Source: Sphingomonas nostoxanthinifaciens (GTDB lineage Bacteria > Pseudomonadota > Alphaproteobacteria > Sphingomonadales > Sphingomonadaceae). From it: a stretch of 64,000 bases of DNA. Below are positions 37,234-45,887 of this stretch, one piece after another (the stretch's first letter is position 1; each line of letters starts with the position of its first letter). The notes below the pieces were generated by a model, which saw only the letters and a list, made by a program, of their open reading frames with translations, was not told the origin of the DNA and did not search any database. The stretch spans positions 2,848,001-2,912,000 of the forward strand of contig NZ_CP082839.1 in NCBI RefSeq assembly GCF_019930585.1. The letters run 5' to 3'. The translations under genes and the position numbers were made by a program.

Positions 37234-37442
37234 TTCTGCCCATATGGAATGGTGAGGTGCACGAGCAGCCCCAGGATGAACATGAACAGGCACAGATCGA
37301 CCAAGGGTCGATAGGCGATCAGGCGATAGAAACCGGCAAGCTGCAGGATGCGGCTCAGCAGGCCGGCCATCGCCAATGCCGCCACCGCCAGCAGCAGCAG
37401 CGCCGGCACGTAGACGCCGAACAGCGAAATCTCCCCGATCAT
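37230..37442 (-). CDS. DUF1656 small membrane protein
   Basis: A 70-residue protein with two membrane helices (about residues 8-28 and 45-65), in the DUF1656 family (AaeX-like). It begins MIGEISLFGVYVPALLLLAV and ends with the short polar tail TIPYGQK. The family almost always lies between a FUSC transporter and a HlyD adaptor, as here, and its function is not established. It overlaps both neighbours by four bases. Confidence 0.93.
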   Translation of the reverse strand: MIGEISLFGVYVPALLLLAVAALAMAGLLSRILQLAGFYRLIAYRPLVDLCLFMFILGLLVHLTIPYGQK

Positions 37443-39463
37443 GCCGGTTCTCCATAGCCGGGCACGCCGGGATAGAGGTTGCGGCGCAGGCTGATGAGCA
37501 GGATCAGGCCGTCGCGGCGGCGGCCCTGCTCGGGATCGCGCGCGATCGCGGCAACGGTCGCGTCGATCTCCTCGAGCAAGGCGGGCGGCGGCGGCACCGG
37601 ACGCGCCGGATCGAGCGCACCGAAATAGCGCGCGATCCCGCTTAGCATCGTGACGATCGCCGCGCGCTCGGGCGCGGGCGCCGCCTCCCCGAATTGGCGA
37701 AGCCGCCCCGAGATGAGGCCGGTCCGCATGTCGAGCAGCGCGTCCATCACCCCCGCCGGCTGCTCCGCGGGACGGGCCGCCAGCCGTGGCAGGAGCAGGC
37801 CGACGCGATCGAGCATGCGACTGCCCCAGCGCCGCTCGTCGCCGCTGCGACCGGCTGCGCGGCGAGCGACATCGCGCCAGCCGGCCCGGAACAGCCGGGC
37901 GATGCTATGGTCGGTGCCGATCGTCTGGAACAGCCCGACGGTGACCACGGCGAAGCCGGTGCCGGCGAGCTGCGCCAGCGCGCCGTTGACGAAGCCTGCG
38001 AAGTCGGCGGTGTAAGTGGCGTTGAAACCGACGGTATTGCCGAAGCCCAACAAGGCACCCAGCGCGATCAACGTCCAGCGGGGCCGCGCCATGAACGATC
38101 CGATGATCAGCAACGGCGGCGCCATGACCGCGATGAACGTCTCGAGCGCGGTCACGCGCGGCAGGATCGCATAAGCGTAGATCGCCGCCAGCACGAGGCC
38201 GGCTAGGCTACCGAGCAGGAACAGGAAGATCACTGGCCCCGGCCGGTCGACATTGCCGAACAGCGCGCAACACACGCCGGCGATCAGCACCGCGCCGGCA
38301 CCGTCGGGCCACGCCGTCCCGATCCAGAACGCGCAGCCGAGCGCGATACAGGTGAAGGTGCCGAACGCCGCACGCAGCGCCAGTCCGGGATCGTTGTGGA
38401 GCGCGCGCCCCTGGGTGCGGCCGAGCAATTCCGCCACGCGCGGCGACACGGCGCGGATGCTGGGCGAGCGGATCTGATCGCGCAGGTCGCGCGCGTCGCG
38501 ATGCGCCGCGATCAGCTCGCCCAGCCGCGAACAGAGGTTGAGCACGAGCATGTCGCGCCACGTCCGCGTCGGCTGCGCCGCGACGAGTGCATCGAGCCGC
38601 ACGATCAGGGCGGCGGCGCTGCCGTCGCGATCGGCGCGCACCATTTCGGCCAGCCAAACGCGCGTATCGGCGACGATCGCCGCGATTTCGGCGGGCACAC
38701 CACCCTTCGTCGTCAGCTCGATCAGGCGATCCTCGACCGTGCCGCCCAGCGGCACGATCTCCAGCAGCCGGTCCTGAAGCGCACGCACGGTACGCGTGCG
38801 CGGCAGGATGCGCGCAGTGTCGAACGGCAAGTGGACCGAGAGCTGATCGAGCTCGTTCAGGTCGATCGCGATCCGGCGCTGCTCCTGCGAACTCTTGGCA
38901 TGCACGTCGCGCGCCAGCGCCTCGCACGACCAGCGCTCCGCATCGGCCAGAATCGCGTCGACCCGCGCGAACAGCCGCGCCGTAACGGTGCGCGGAAATA
39001 TGAAGCCATGCACGAGACTGCCGGCGAAGATGCCGATCACGATCTCCTGCACGCGCAAGATCGCGGTGGTGAAGACCGCGCCGGGCGCGCCGACGCTGGG
39101 AAAGCCGATGATGCTGGCGGTGTAGCCGGCCAACAAGAAGACATAGGCGCGCGGCGTCCGGTCGAGCAGCGAGATGTAAAGGCAGACGCCAAGCCACAGC
39201 GCCAGCGCCGCCGATAGCGCCATCGGCTCGTTGACGAACGTCGGCACCAGCACGACCGCCGCCGTCGCGCCCAGCGCGGTGCCGAGCAGCCGGAACACGG
39301 CCTTCGACAGCACCGCGCCCGCCAGCGGCTGGGCGACGATGTAGGAGGTGGTGACCGCCCAGTACGGCCGGGTCAGGCCGATGCGGAGCGCGATGTAGAA
39401 AGCGAGCATCGCCGCGACGAAGCATTTGACGGAGAACAGCGCCTCCTCGAAGTCGAGCTTCAT
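37439..39463 (-). CDS. FUSC family (AaeB-like) efflux transporter
   Basis: A 674-residue inner-membrane transporter of the fusaric acid resistance/AaeB family. It has two clusters of hydrophobic helices (about residues 10-165 and 355-510), each followed by a soluble region. The first begins FSVKCFVAAMLAFYIALRIGLTRPYWA, the usual family opening, and the second holds FLFLLGSLAGLVLAAIYAYA. Members export aromatic acids and similar hydrophobic anions with a HlyD adaptor. Overlaps with marR upstream and DUF1656 downstream are four bases each. The substrate cannot be read from sequence. Confidence 0.93.
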   Translation of the reverse strand: MKLDFEEALFSVKCFVAAMLAFYIALRIGLTRPYWAVTTSYIVAQPLAGAVLSKAVFRLLGTALGATAAVVLVPTFVNEPMALSAALALWLGVCLYISLLDRTPRAYVFLLAGYTASIIGFPSVGAPGAVFTTAILRVQEIVIGIFAGSLVHGFIFPRTVTARLFARVDAILADAERWSCEALARDVHAKSSQEQRRIAIDLNELDQLSVHLPFDTARILPRTRTVRALQDRLLEIVPLGGTVEDRLIELTTKGGVPAEIAAIVADTRVWLAEMVRADRDGSAAALIVRLDALVAAQPTRTWRDMLVLNLCSRLGELIAAHRDARDLRDQIRSPSIRAVSPRVAELLGRTQGRALHNDPGLALRAAFGTFTCIALGCAFWIGTAWPDGAGAVLIAGVCCALFGNVDRPGPVIFLFLLGSLAGLVLAAIYAYAILPRVTALETFIAVMAPPLLIIGSFMARPRWTLIALGALLGFGNTVGFNATYTADFAGFVNGALAQLAGTGFAVVTVGLFQTIGTDHSIARLFRAGWRDVARRAAGRSGDERRWGSRMLDRVGLLLPRLAARPAEQPAGVMDALLDMRTGLISGRLRQFGEAAPAPERAAIVTMLSGIARYFGALDPARPVPPPPALLEEIDATVAAIARDPEQGRRRDGLILLISLRRNLYPGVPGYGEPA

Positions 39464-39927
39464 GGCGCGACCTGGCTCAGGGCGCCCAACGCCCGATCGA
39501 GTCGGCCGAGCACCGCCGTCGACGTGGCGAGCATCTCGTCGCCAATCCCGTCGAACAATGTGGTGCGGATGCGGCGCAGCGCATCCTCGATCCCGCCGAC
39601 AAGCTGCTTGCCCTCGGGCGTGAGCGTGATCCGGTTGACCCGGCGATCGCCATCCTGCCCATTGCGCACGACCAGCCCTGCGGATTCCAGCCGGTCGAGC
39701 AGCGGCACCAGCGACGATCCACGCATGTCGACCGCGGCGGCAAGATCGCCCTGACGGATGCCCTCCGCGCCCCCGCCCTGCCGGCCGACGTGCAGCAATA
39801 CCCAGCCGCTGGCGTGCGAGAGCCCGAAGCGCTCGACCGCACGATCCGCCTCGCGCCGCCAGCGGCGGGCGAGCGGCAACAGCAGGCGCACGAAGTCCAG
39901 CTCGGCAGCGAGTCGACCGTGATTCAT
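39460..39927 (-). CDS. MarR family transcriptional regulator
   Basis: A 155-residue winged-helix repressor candidate. The DNA-binding domain covers about residues 35-110, with IRQGDLAAAVDMRGSSLVPLLDRLESAGLV as the helix-turn-helix and RNGQDGDRRVNRITLT as the wing. I start at the ATG at 39927, preceded by AGGAGG, rather than 36 bases upstream. It is the first gene of the efflux operon and shares four bases with the FUSC gene. MarR proteins in this position usually repress their own operon until a phenolic ligand binds; that would be autoregulation. Confidence 0.92.
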   Translation of the reverse strand: MNHGRLAAELDFVRLLLPLARRWRREADRAVERFGLSHASGWVLLHVGRQGGGAEGIRQGDLAAAVDMRGSSLVPLLDRLESAGLVVRNGQDGDRRVNRITLTPEGKQLVGGIEDALRRIRTTLFDGIGDEMLATSTAVLGRLDRALGALSQVAP

Positions 39928-40006
39928 TCGCCTCCTAATAATGTCGGAGCGAACGAACTGCAATCCTCGTCGATGGTTATGCCCGCCTCGTCGCGCGCGC
40001 CGAGCA

Positions 40007-41425
40007 TCAGCCGGGCAGGTCGCCGTAAATCTTCATCAGGCGGAACAGGTAATCGCGGCCGTCGTAGAGCACCTTCACGCGGATGCGCTCGTTCAGGCCG
40101 TGCACGCCGTCACCGTCGGGATCGATGAAGTCGCCCGAAATGCCGTAGGTCGGGATGCCGACCGGCGTGAGGAAGGCGCCGTCCGTGGCGCCGGCCGACA
40201 TCTCGCGCACCATCGGCAGGCCGGGCCACATCTGTGCCGCCAGCGTCTCGGCCGGCCCCAGCACCTTGGGGTCGAGCGGCGGCGGCGGCGCGGGTGCGTT
40301 GCGCACCTCGCGGATCGCGACCGACACCTTGGGATCGGCGATCACCTGCTCCAGCGTGTGGCGCACATCCTCCGCCGAGGTGCCGGGGAAGATGCGGCAA
40401 TTGATGTTCGCCCGCGCCCGTTGCGGCAGCGCATTGGTGGCGTGGCCGGCGTCGAGCATCGTCGCGACGCAATTGGTGTGCAGGATCGCGTTGGCGTCCG
40501 GATCGCGCTCGGCGGTCGCGCGCGCCGCCGCATCCTCCGGATTCGCCAGCAGCGCCTTGATCGCTGCCTGATCGGACGCCGGCCGCGTCGGCGCGATGCG
40601 CGTGAAGAAGTCGCGGGTGGTCGCGTTCAGCGTCACCGGAAAATGATAGCCCTCGATCCGCACCAGCGCGTTGGCCAAGTGGTAGATGGCGTTGTCGGGG
40701 ACGGGGCGCGAGCTGTGGCCGCCGGGATTGGTCACCTCCAGCGTATAATTCTGCGACAGTTTCTCGCCGACCTGGATACCGAGGAATACCGGCTTGCCGG
40801 CCTTGTCGAGCATGCCGCCGCCGCCCTCGTTCACCGCAAAGGCGGCATCGATCAGGTCGCGCTTGTTCTTCGCCAGATATTCGGCGCCGTTGAACGCACC
40901 GTTGGTCTCCTCGCCGCAGGTCAGCGCCAGCTTGAGCGTGCGCCGCGGGTGGAAGCCCTCGCGCTTGAAGCGGGCCATCGTGTCGACCCACACCGCCGCC
41001 ATCGCCTTGTCGTCGAACACACCGCGCGCCGAGAAATAGCCATCCTCCTCGACCAAGGTGAATGGGTCGCGGGTCCAGTCGGCGCGCTTGGCCTCGACCG
41101 TGTCGAGATGGGCGAGCATCAATACTGCCTTCGCCTTGGCATCGCGGCCGGGCAGGATCGCGACGAGACCGCCCTCCTTGGGGTGATCGGGTACGCTGAA
41201 GGGATGGAGATCCGCATCGGGGAAGCCCGCCGCCTTGAGGTGGGCGGCCATGCGCTCCGCCGCGAGCGTGCAGCTGCCGGCGGAGAGCGTCGTATTGGTC
41301 TCGACCAATTCCTTGTAGAGCGCGCGGAACTCGGCGTGGCCCGGCGACGGCGTCTGCCCCTCGGCAGTGGCCGACAGGCTTGCGGCAACGATCATCGCCG
41401 CCGATGCAGCCAGCTTTCCGAGCAT
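40007..41425 (-). CDS. Secreted M20 family metallopeptidase
   Basis: A 472-residue zinc peptidase or amidohydrolase of the M20/M25/M40 family. A signal peptide (MLGKLAASAAMIVAASLSATAEG) leads to LAHLDTV (His106, Asp108), ARGVFDDK with the bridging Asp (about 138), and LTCGEETNG (Glu172/173). A dimerisation domain starts near VTNPGGHSSRPVPDNAI, and ATDGAFLTPVGIPTYG and GVHGLNERI near the C-terminus supply the last ligand. GGGGGAA stands before the ATG at 41425. It probably trims peptides or acyl-amino acids in the periplasm. It is divergent from the DUF1800 gene. Confidence 0.93.
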   Translation of the reverse strand: MLGKLAASAAMIVAASLSATAEGQTPSPGHAEFRALYKELVETNTTLSAGSCTLAAERMAAHLKAAGFPDADLHPFSVPDHPKEGGLVAILPGRDAKAKAVLMLAHLDTVEAKRADWTRDPFTLVEEDGYFSARGVFDDKAMAAVWVDTMARFKREGFHPRRTLKLALTCGEETNGAFNGAEYLAKNKRDLIDAAFAVNEGGGGMLDKAGKPVFLGIQVGEKLSQNYTLEVTNPGGHSSRPVPDNAIYHLANALVRIEGYHFPVTLNATTRDFFTRIAPTRPASDQAAIKALLANPEDAAARATAERDPDANAILHTNCVATMLDAGHATNALPQRARANINCRIFPGTSAEDVRHTLEQVIADPKVSVAIREVRNAPAPPPPLDPKVLGPAETLAAQMWPGLPMVREMSAGATDGAFLTPVGIPTYGISGDFIDPDGDGVHGLNERIRVKVLYDGRDYLFRLMKIYGDLPG

Positions 41426-41634
41426 ATCTTTCCCCCTTGTCGTTCATGCCGAGCTTAAAGCGGCGGGCCGACGTGGCAAGCGGCTGTCGCAGCAGCCAAA
41501 AGTGAGAAATGATGCGAATGATCGCAGCCATTTAACCTCAATTTTACGCCGCATCGGCCATAGCCCGCCTTGCTCGCGCACCGCCGCCCCGAATGGCCGC
41601 AGGACCGCGCGATCGGGTTTCGGGGGTATAGGTC

Positions 41635-43728
41635 GTGCGTTTGCGTTTCCGTCGGGTCATCATCGCAGGCGCGATCGTCGCGGCGTGCTCGACGCTTGGT
41701 GGCTGCGGCGGGGGCGGCGGCAGCACCGCCAGCACGGCCGCCAGCACCGGCAATGCGGGCGCCACCAGCTCGACCGTCGTGATCGGCGGCGCCTCCGGCA
41801 CGTCGTCGGGCAACTCGTCCGCGACAACCGCACCCACGACGACGACAACGACGACCACCACGACAAGCCCGAGCACGAGCAGCACCGCCAGCGGCATCGT
41901 CGATGCCGTCAGCGGCGTGGTCGGCAACGTCGCGACGACCGTTACCAATGTCGCCAGCGCCGTCGGCGACATGGTCTCCAACGCGGCGACCGCGGTTGGC
42001 AACATGGTGTCCAATGCCGCCAGCGCGGTCGGCAGCACGGTGACGAACGTGGCAAGCGCGGTCGGCAATGCCGTCTCGGGCGCGGTCTCCGCCGTCACCG
42101 GTGCCGTCAGCGACATGACCTCGGCGGTCACCGGATCAGGAACGGGGACGACCACCACCACGGCACCGACGGTCGATGCGGCCGTGACGCAGGCCGATGC
42201 CGCCCGGCTCGCCAAGCAGGCGACGTTCGGCCCAACCCCGGCGGTGGTCGACCGCATCCAGACGCTCGGCATAAGCGGCTGGCTGGACGAGCAGTTCGCC
42301 GCCAGCTCCAGCAGCTACAGCGATCTCACAACGCCCGTGGTCGAGCTTACCGACTGCTATCACAGCGATACCTGCCTGCGCCGGAACTATGGCCGCGAGC
42401 AGGTGGCGATGCGCTTCTATGCCGATGCGCTGGGGCAGCCCGATCAGCTTCGCCAGCGCGTCGCCTTCGCGCTGTCGCAGCGGCTGGTCGCCGCCAACAC
42501 CAGCACCAACAATGAGACGGCCGGCCTTGCCGCCTACCAGCAGATCCTGCTCGACGGCGCGTTCGGCAATTATCGCGACCTGCTGATGAAGGTCACGCTC
42601 AACTGCTACATGGGCTATTTCCTCAACATGCATGCCAGCCACAAGCTGGCGCCATCGGAAAATTACGCCCGCGAATTCCTGCAATTGTTCACGATGGGCG
42701 TGAACAAGCTCAACATGGACGGCAGCCTCGTCACCGACGTCACCGGCGCGACCGTGCCCAACTACACGCCCGACGACGTCAAGGGCGTGGCGCGCGCGCT
42801 GACCGGCTGGCTGTGCACCCAGCTCGATCCGACCACCGCCACCTCGTCCTACGACATGACCAAGCCGATGGCGGCGGTCGCGAGCCGGCACGACGTGGCC
42901 GCCAAGACCTTCCTCGGCGCGACGGTTCCGGCCAACACCACGCCCGACGCCGACGTCGCGTCGGTGATCGACGCCGCGTTCAACAACGCCTCGACGCCGC
43001 CCTTCGTCGCGCACACCCTGATCCAGCAGCTCGTCGTGGCGAACCCCACACCCGCTTATATCGGTCGCGTCGCGGCGGTGTTCGTCAACGACGGCAACAA
43101 TGTCCGCGGCAACATGAAGGCGGTCGTCCGCGCGATCCTGACCGACAGCGAGGCGCGCGCCACGACGCAGGCCACCACCGCCGGGAAGGTCAAGGAGCCG
43201 GTGCTGCTGCTCACCTCGATCGCGCGCGCCGCCGGCATGACCAGCGACGGCTATGCGTTCACGGTGCGCGACGCGCAGCTCAGCCAGCCGGTGTTCCAGC
43301 CGGGATCGGTGTTCAGCTTCTACCCGCCCGATTTCCCGCTGCCGCAGAACCAGATGCTCGTCAGCCCCGCATCGAAGCTGATGACGACCGGGACGGCGGT
43401 CGCCCGAGACAACCTCGTCTATAGCTGGACGATCGACGCGGACGCGAACACCGCCGAGTTCGCCGCCAACCCCGCGGTGCAGAATTCGACCGGCACCACG
43501 ATCGACTGGTCGGCATGGGAAGCGTTCGGCACCGACACCGACAGCATGCTCGACCGGATCGACCTCGTGCTGATGAACCGCACGCTCACCACCGCGCAGA
43601 AGGCGGCGCTGAAGGCGCAGGCCGAAGCGATCACCACCGCCTCGACCACCGCCCTCCTCGCCCGCAAGCGCGCGCAGGCGATGCTGTTCACGGCGCTGTC
43701 GAGCCCGCTGTTCCAAGTCGACCGCTAG
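41635..43728 (+). CDS. DUF1800 lipoprotein with Thr-rich and pseudo-repeat linker
   Basis: A 697-residue exported protein. A signal peptide with lipobox LGGC (Cys24) is followed by a Gly/Ser/Thr stretch with long Thr runs (about residues 60-85), then a repetitive segment built on NVASAVG/NAASAVG/NAVSGAVSAV (about 95-165). The DUF1800 domain (PF08811) fills about residues 190-690, beginning ARLAKQATFGPTPAVVDRI and including YAREFLQLFTMGVNKLN. Family members are usually paired with DUF1501 proteins; none follows here. The start is a GTG at 41635 behind a GGGGG stretch. Function unknown. Confidence 0.88.
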   Translation: MRLRFRRVIIAGAIVAACSTLGGCGGGGGSTASTAASTGNAGATSSTVVIGGASGTSSGNSSATTAPTTTTTTTTTTSPSTSSTASGIVDAVSGVVGNVATTVTNVASAVGDMVSNAATAVGNMVSNAASAVGSTVTNVASAVGNAVSGAVSAVTGAVSDMTSAVTGSGTGTTTTTAPTVDAAVTQADAARLAKQATFGPTPAVVDRIQTLGISGWLDEQFAASSSSYSDLTTPVVELTDCYHSDTCLRRNYGREQVAMRFYADALGQPDQLRQRVAFALSQRLVAANTSTNNETAGLAAYQQILLDGAFGNYRDLLMKVTLNCYMGYFLNMHASHKLAPSENYAREFLQLFTMGVNKLNMDGSLVTDVTGATVPNYTPDDVKGVARALTGWLCTQLDPTTATSSYDMTKPMAAVASRHDVAAKTFLGATVPANTTPDADVASVIDAAFNNASTPPFVAHTLIQQLVVANPTPAYIGRVAAVFVNDGNNVRGNMKAVVRAILTDSEARATTQATTAGKVKEPVLLLTSIARAAGMTSDGYAFTVRDAQLSQPVFQPGSVFSFYPPDFPLPQNQMLVSPASKLMTTGTAVARDNLVYSWTIDADANTAEFAANPAVQNSTGTTIDWSAWEAFGTDTDSMLDRIDLVLMNRTLTTAQKAALKAQAEAITTASTTALLARKRAQAMLFTALSSPLFQVDR

Positions 43729-43864
43729 GGGGCGCCGTCCGAGTTGAACCGCTCGGGCTGCCCGCGTAGGCCGGCGGCGCAGCAGCGGGGGCGGGATGGA
43801 AAGCGATCAGACAAGCCATTCGACGCGCCGGCACCCGCGATCGATGCACGCGGCCCGCTGAGCC

Positions 43865-44779
43865 ATGCTCCAGTCCTTTCGTGCGCGTGCGCTAGCGGCA
43901 GGAACAATGCTTTGCGTCGGCGGGGCGGCGACCCTGCTTGCGGTGGCGTTCGCCGAGGCGCGTCGCGATCCGATCGTCATATCCTATCGCCTCGCCGAGC
44001 CGCGTCTTTCGTGCGCCGCGTCGCCGCTGCGCGCGGCGCTGATCGCCGACCTGCATCTGCGCGCGGGCGACGAAGCGCGGCTGGCGCGCATCGTCGCCGA
44101 AACCAACGCGCTTCGGCCGGATCTCATCCTGCTGGCGGGCGACTTCTTCGGGGGCGACGGGCCACCCAGCGATGACGCTGCCGCTCGATTGCTCGCGCCG
44201 CTTGCCGAACTGCGCGCGCATGATGGCGTGGTGGCAGTACTGGGCAATAACGACTGGCACGACGGCGCACCGCGCGCCGCGACGGCGCTGACGCTGGCGG
44301 GCGTCCGGCTGATCGGCAACGACGCGTTCGTCACCCCGCGCGCGGCAGTGCTCGGCATTGAGGAGCTTTACTCGAACACCGCCAATCCGCCGCTGGCGCA
44401 GGAGCGGCTGGCGAGCGACCTGCTGCTCACGCACCGCGCCGCCCCGCCCGTCACAATCTGGATGGCGCACAACCCGACTTTGTTCGATCGCGTGCGGGGG
44501 ATGGAGGGGACGATGGTGACCGGCCACACCCATGGTGGCCAGATCTGGCCCGCGATGACGGTGCCGCTGATGCGCTGGATCGGGCGGACGGCGCATCCGC
44601 TGGCGATCGGGTTCGGCTGGTCGTCGGGCCGCTACGTCCGCGGGCTCTACCGGCGCGGATCGGCGCGGATGATCGTCACCTCGGGCATCGGCACCAGCAC
44701 GCTGCCGCTGCGGCTGGGCGTGCCGCCCGAAATCGTCGCGATCGACTTTACCGGCTGCCCCGGGCCGACCGCCGGCTGA
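43865..44779 (+). CDS. Membrane-anchored metallophosphoesterase
   Basis: A 304-residue calcineurin-like phosphoesterase. An N-terminal hydrophobic helix (about residues 9-29) precedes ALIADLHLRAG (metal-binding Asp/His), LAGDFFGGDG, VLGNNDWHDG (GNxD variant of GNHD/E), MAHNP and GHTHGGQIWP, the complete set of family motifs. The layout resembles YkuE-type enzymes acting on lipids or cell-wall phosphates. The ATG at 43865 lies 136 bases after the DUF1800 gene. It converges with the acyltransferase gene three bases beyond its end. The substrate is unknown. Confidence 0.92.
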   Translation: MLQSFRARALAAGTMLCVGGAATLLAVAFAEARRDPIVISYRLAEPRLSCAASPLRAALIADLHLRAGDEARLARIVAETNALRPDLILLAGDFFGGDGPPSDDAAARLLAPLAELRAHDGVVAVLGNNDWHDGAPRAATALTLAGVRLIGNDAFVTPRAAVLGIEELYSNTANPPLAQERLASDLLLTHRAAPPVTIWMAHNPTLFDRVRGMEGTMVTGHTHGGQIWPAMTVPLMRWIGRTAHPLAIGFGWSSGRYVRGLYRRGSARMIVTSGIGTSTLPLRLGVPPEIVAIDFTGCPGPTAG

Positions 44780-44782
44780 TCG

Positions 44783-45853
44783 TCAGGCCATTTCGCGCGC
44801 GTCGGGCGCGGCGCGCGGCGGCACCTCGCGCTTGAACACGCGGCTGAGCGGGCGCTCGACGAACAGATGGAGCCCCGCCGCGACGGCGAGCGCACAGAGC
44901 GCTGTGAAGAGCAGGAAGAGCGTGGGCGAGGTCAGCCCGCTGCGCGTCCACAGCATCGTCGCGGCGCGGATGCTGAACGGATGCGAGAGGTAGAGCGCAT
45001 AGGATGCGTCGCCGCCGAATTGCAGCGCCCGCGCGAGCCAGCCCTTGCCCTCCAGCCCTGGCGCGAGCGCGACCGCGCCGATGACGAGCCCCGCCGGCAG
45101 CCCGCCAAAGATGAAGCGCGGCAGCATCGCCGCCAGGCCGGCCTGACGGAAGGTGACGGCGAGCACGACGCCCAGCACCACCAATGCCCAGGCCGGCCCC
45201 TTACCGAGCCGTATGTCGGCCCGCGCCAGCATGGCGACGCAGATGCCGCCGAGGAATTCGAGGATGATGTCGTTGCCCCAGAAATCCAGCGCCACCGCCC
45301 GGCCCGGAAACAGGTGCGCCACCCCGATCAGCAGTACGAGCCCGGCGAACAGCAGGGCCGTGCCGAGCCGGCGCGGGAAGACCAATGCGAGCGCGAAGCA
45401 GGCGTAGAAGAACGCCTCGTAATTGAGCGTCCAGCCGAGTTTCAGGATCGGCGTGACCTGCCCCTCGCCGTTCGTCCACGGGATGAACAGGAACGACGCG
45501 ATCACCTGCGCCGGCCCCTGCGGGTGGCTCTGCACATTGCCGGCGAAGGCGTGCGCGGCGAGCAGCATCATCACCGTCGCCAGATAGTAAAGCGGTGCGA
45601 CGCGCAGGAAGCGCCGCTCCGCGAACATGCGCGACGCCCCCGGCGTGCCGAACTGGCGCGCCGAGATGCTGTACATGATGAAACCCGAGATGAAGAAGAA
45701 CATGTCGACGCCGATGCCACCGTCGATCCACCGCCGGATCGAGAAAGCAGGCTCGACCCCCAGCTTGTCCACCACCTCATGATCGAGATGCGCGATCAGC
45801 ACCGCGAACGCCGCGACGAAGCGCAGCACCTGAAGACGTCCGAGCTGCTTCAT
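44783..45853 (-). CDS. Acyltransferase family 3 membrane protein (OafA/YrhL-like)
   Basis: A 356-residue multi-helix membrane protein that transfers acetyl or other acyl groups to surface sugars. It begins LQVLRFVAAFAVLIAHLDHEVV with the conserved His (in the RxxA-Hx motif), then MFFFISGFIMYSISARQF and RRFLRVAPLYYLATV, the next two family motifs, and ends with YALYLSHPFSI and FVERPLSRVF. The start at 45853 (MKQLGRLQ) places the first helix normally; 31 further upstream residues are basic and unlikely. Its coding partner is a second acyltransferase 34 bases upstream in the same direction. Confidence 0.92.
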   Translation of the reverse strand: MKQLGRLQVLRFVAAFAVLIAHLDHEVVDKLGVEPAFSIRRWIDGGIGVDMFFFISGFIMYSISARQFGTPGASRMFAERRFLRVAPLYYLATVMMLLAAHAFAGNVQSHPQGPAQVIASFLFIPWTNGEGQVTPILKLGWTLNYEAFFYACFALALVFPRRLGTALLFAGLVLLIGVAHLFPGRAVALDFWGNDIILEFLGGICVAMLARADIRLGKGPAWALVVLGVVLAVTFRQAGLAAMLPRFIFGGLPAGLVIGAVALAPGLEGKGWLARALQFGGDASYALYLSHPFSIRAATMLWTRSGLTSPTLFLLFTALCALAVAAGLHLFVERPLSRVFKREVPPRAAPDAREMA

Positions 45854-45887
45854 CCGTGGGCGTCTCTGCGGTTGGAATGTCGGTCGT

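Noticed and set aside
36353..37243. N-terminal 297 codons of the open frame that contains nodT
   Set aside because: They overlap hlyD in another frame; the lipoprotein signal starts at the GTG at 36352.
41700..42170. Thr- and Val/Ser-rich repeats in the DUF1800 gene as a CRISPR-like or mobile repeat
   Set aside because: The repeats are in frame, imperfect and without spacers; they are protein-level low complexity.
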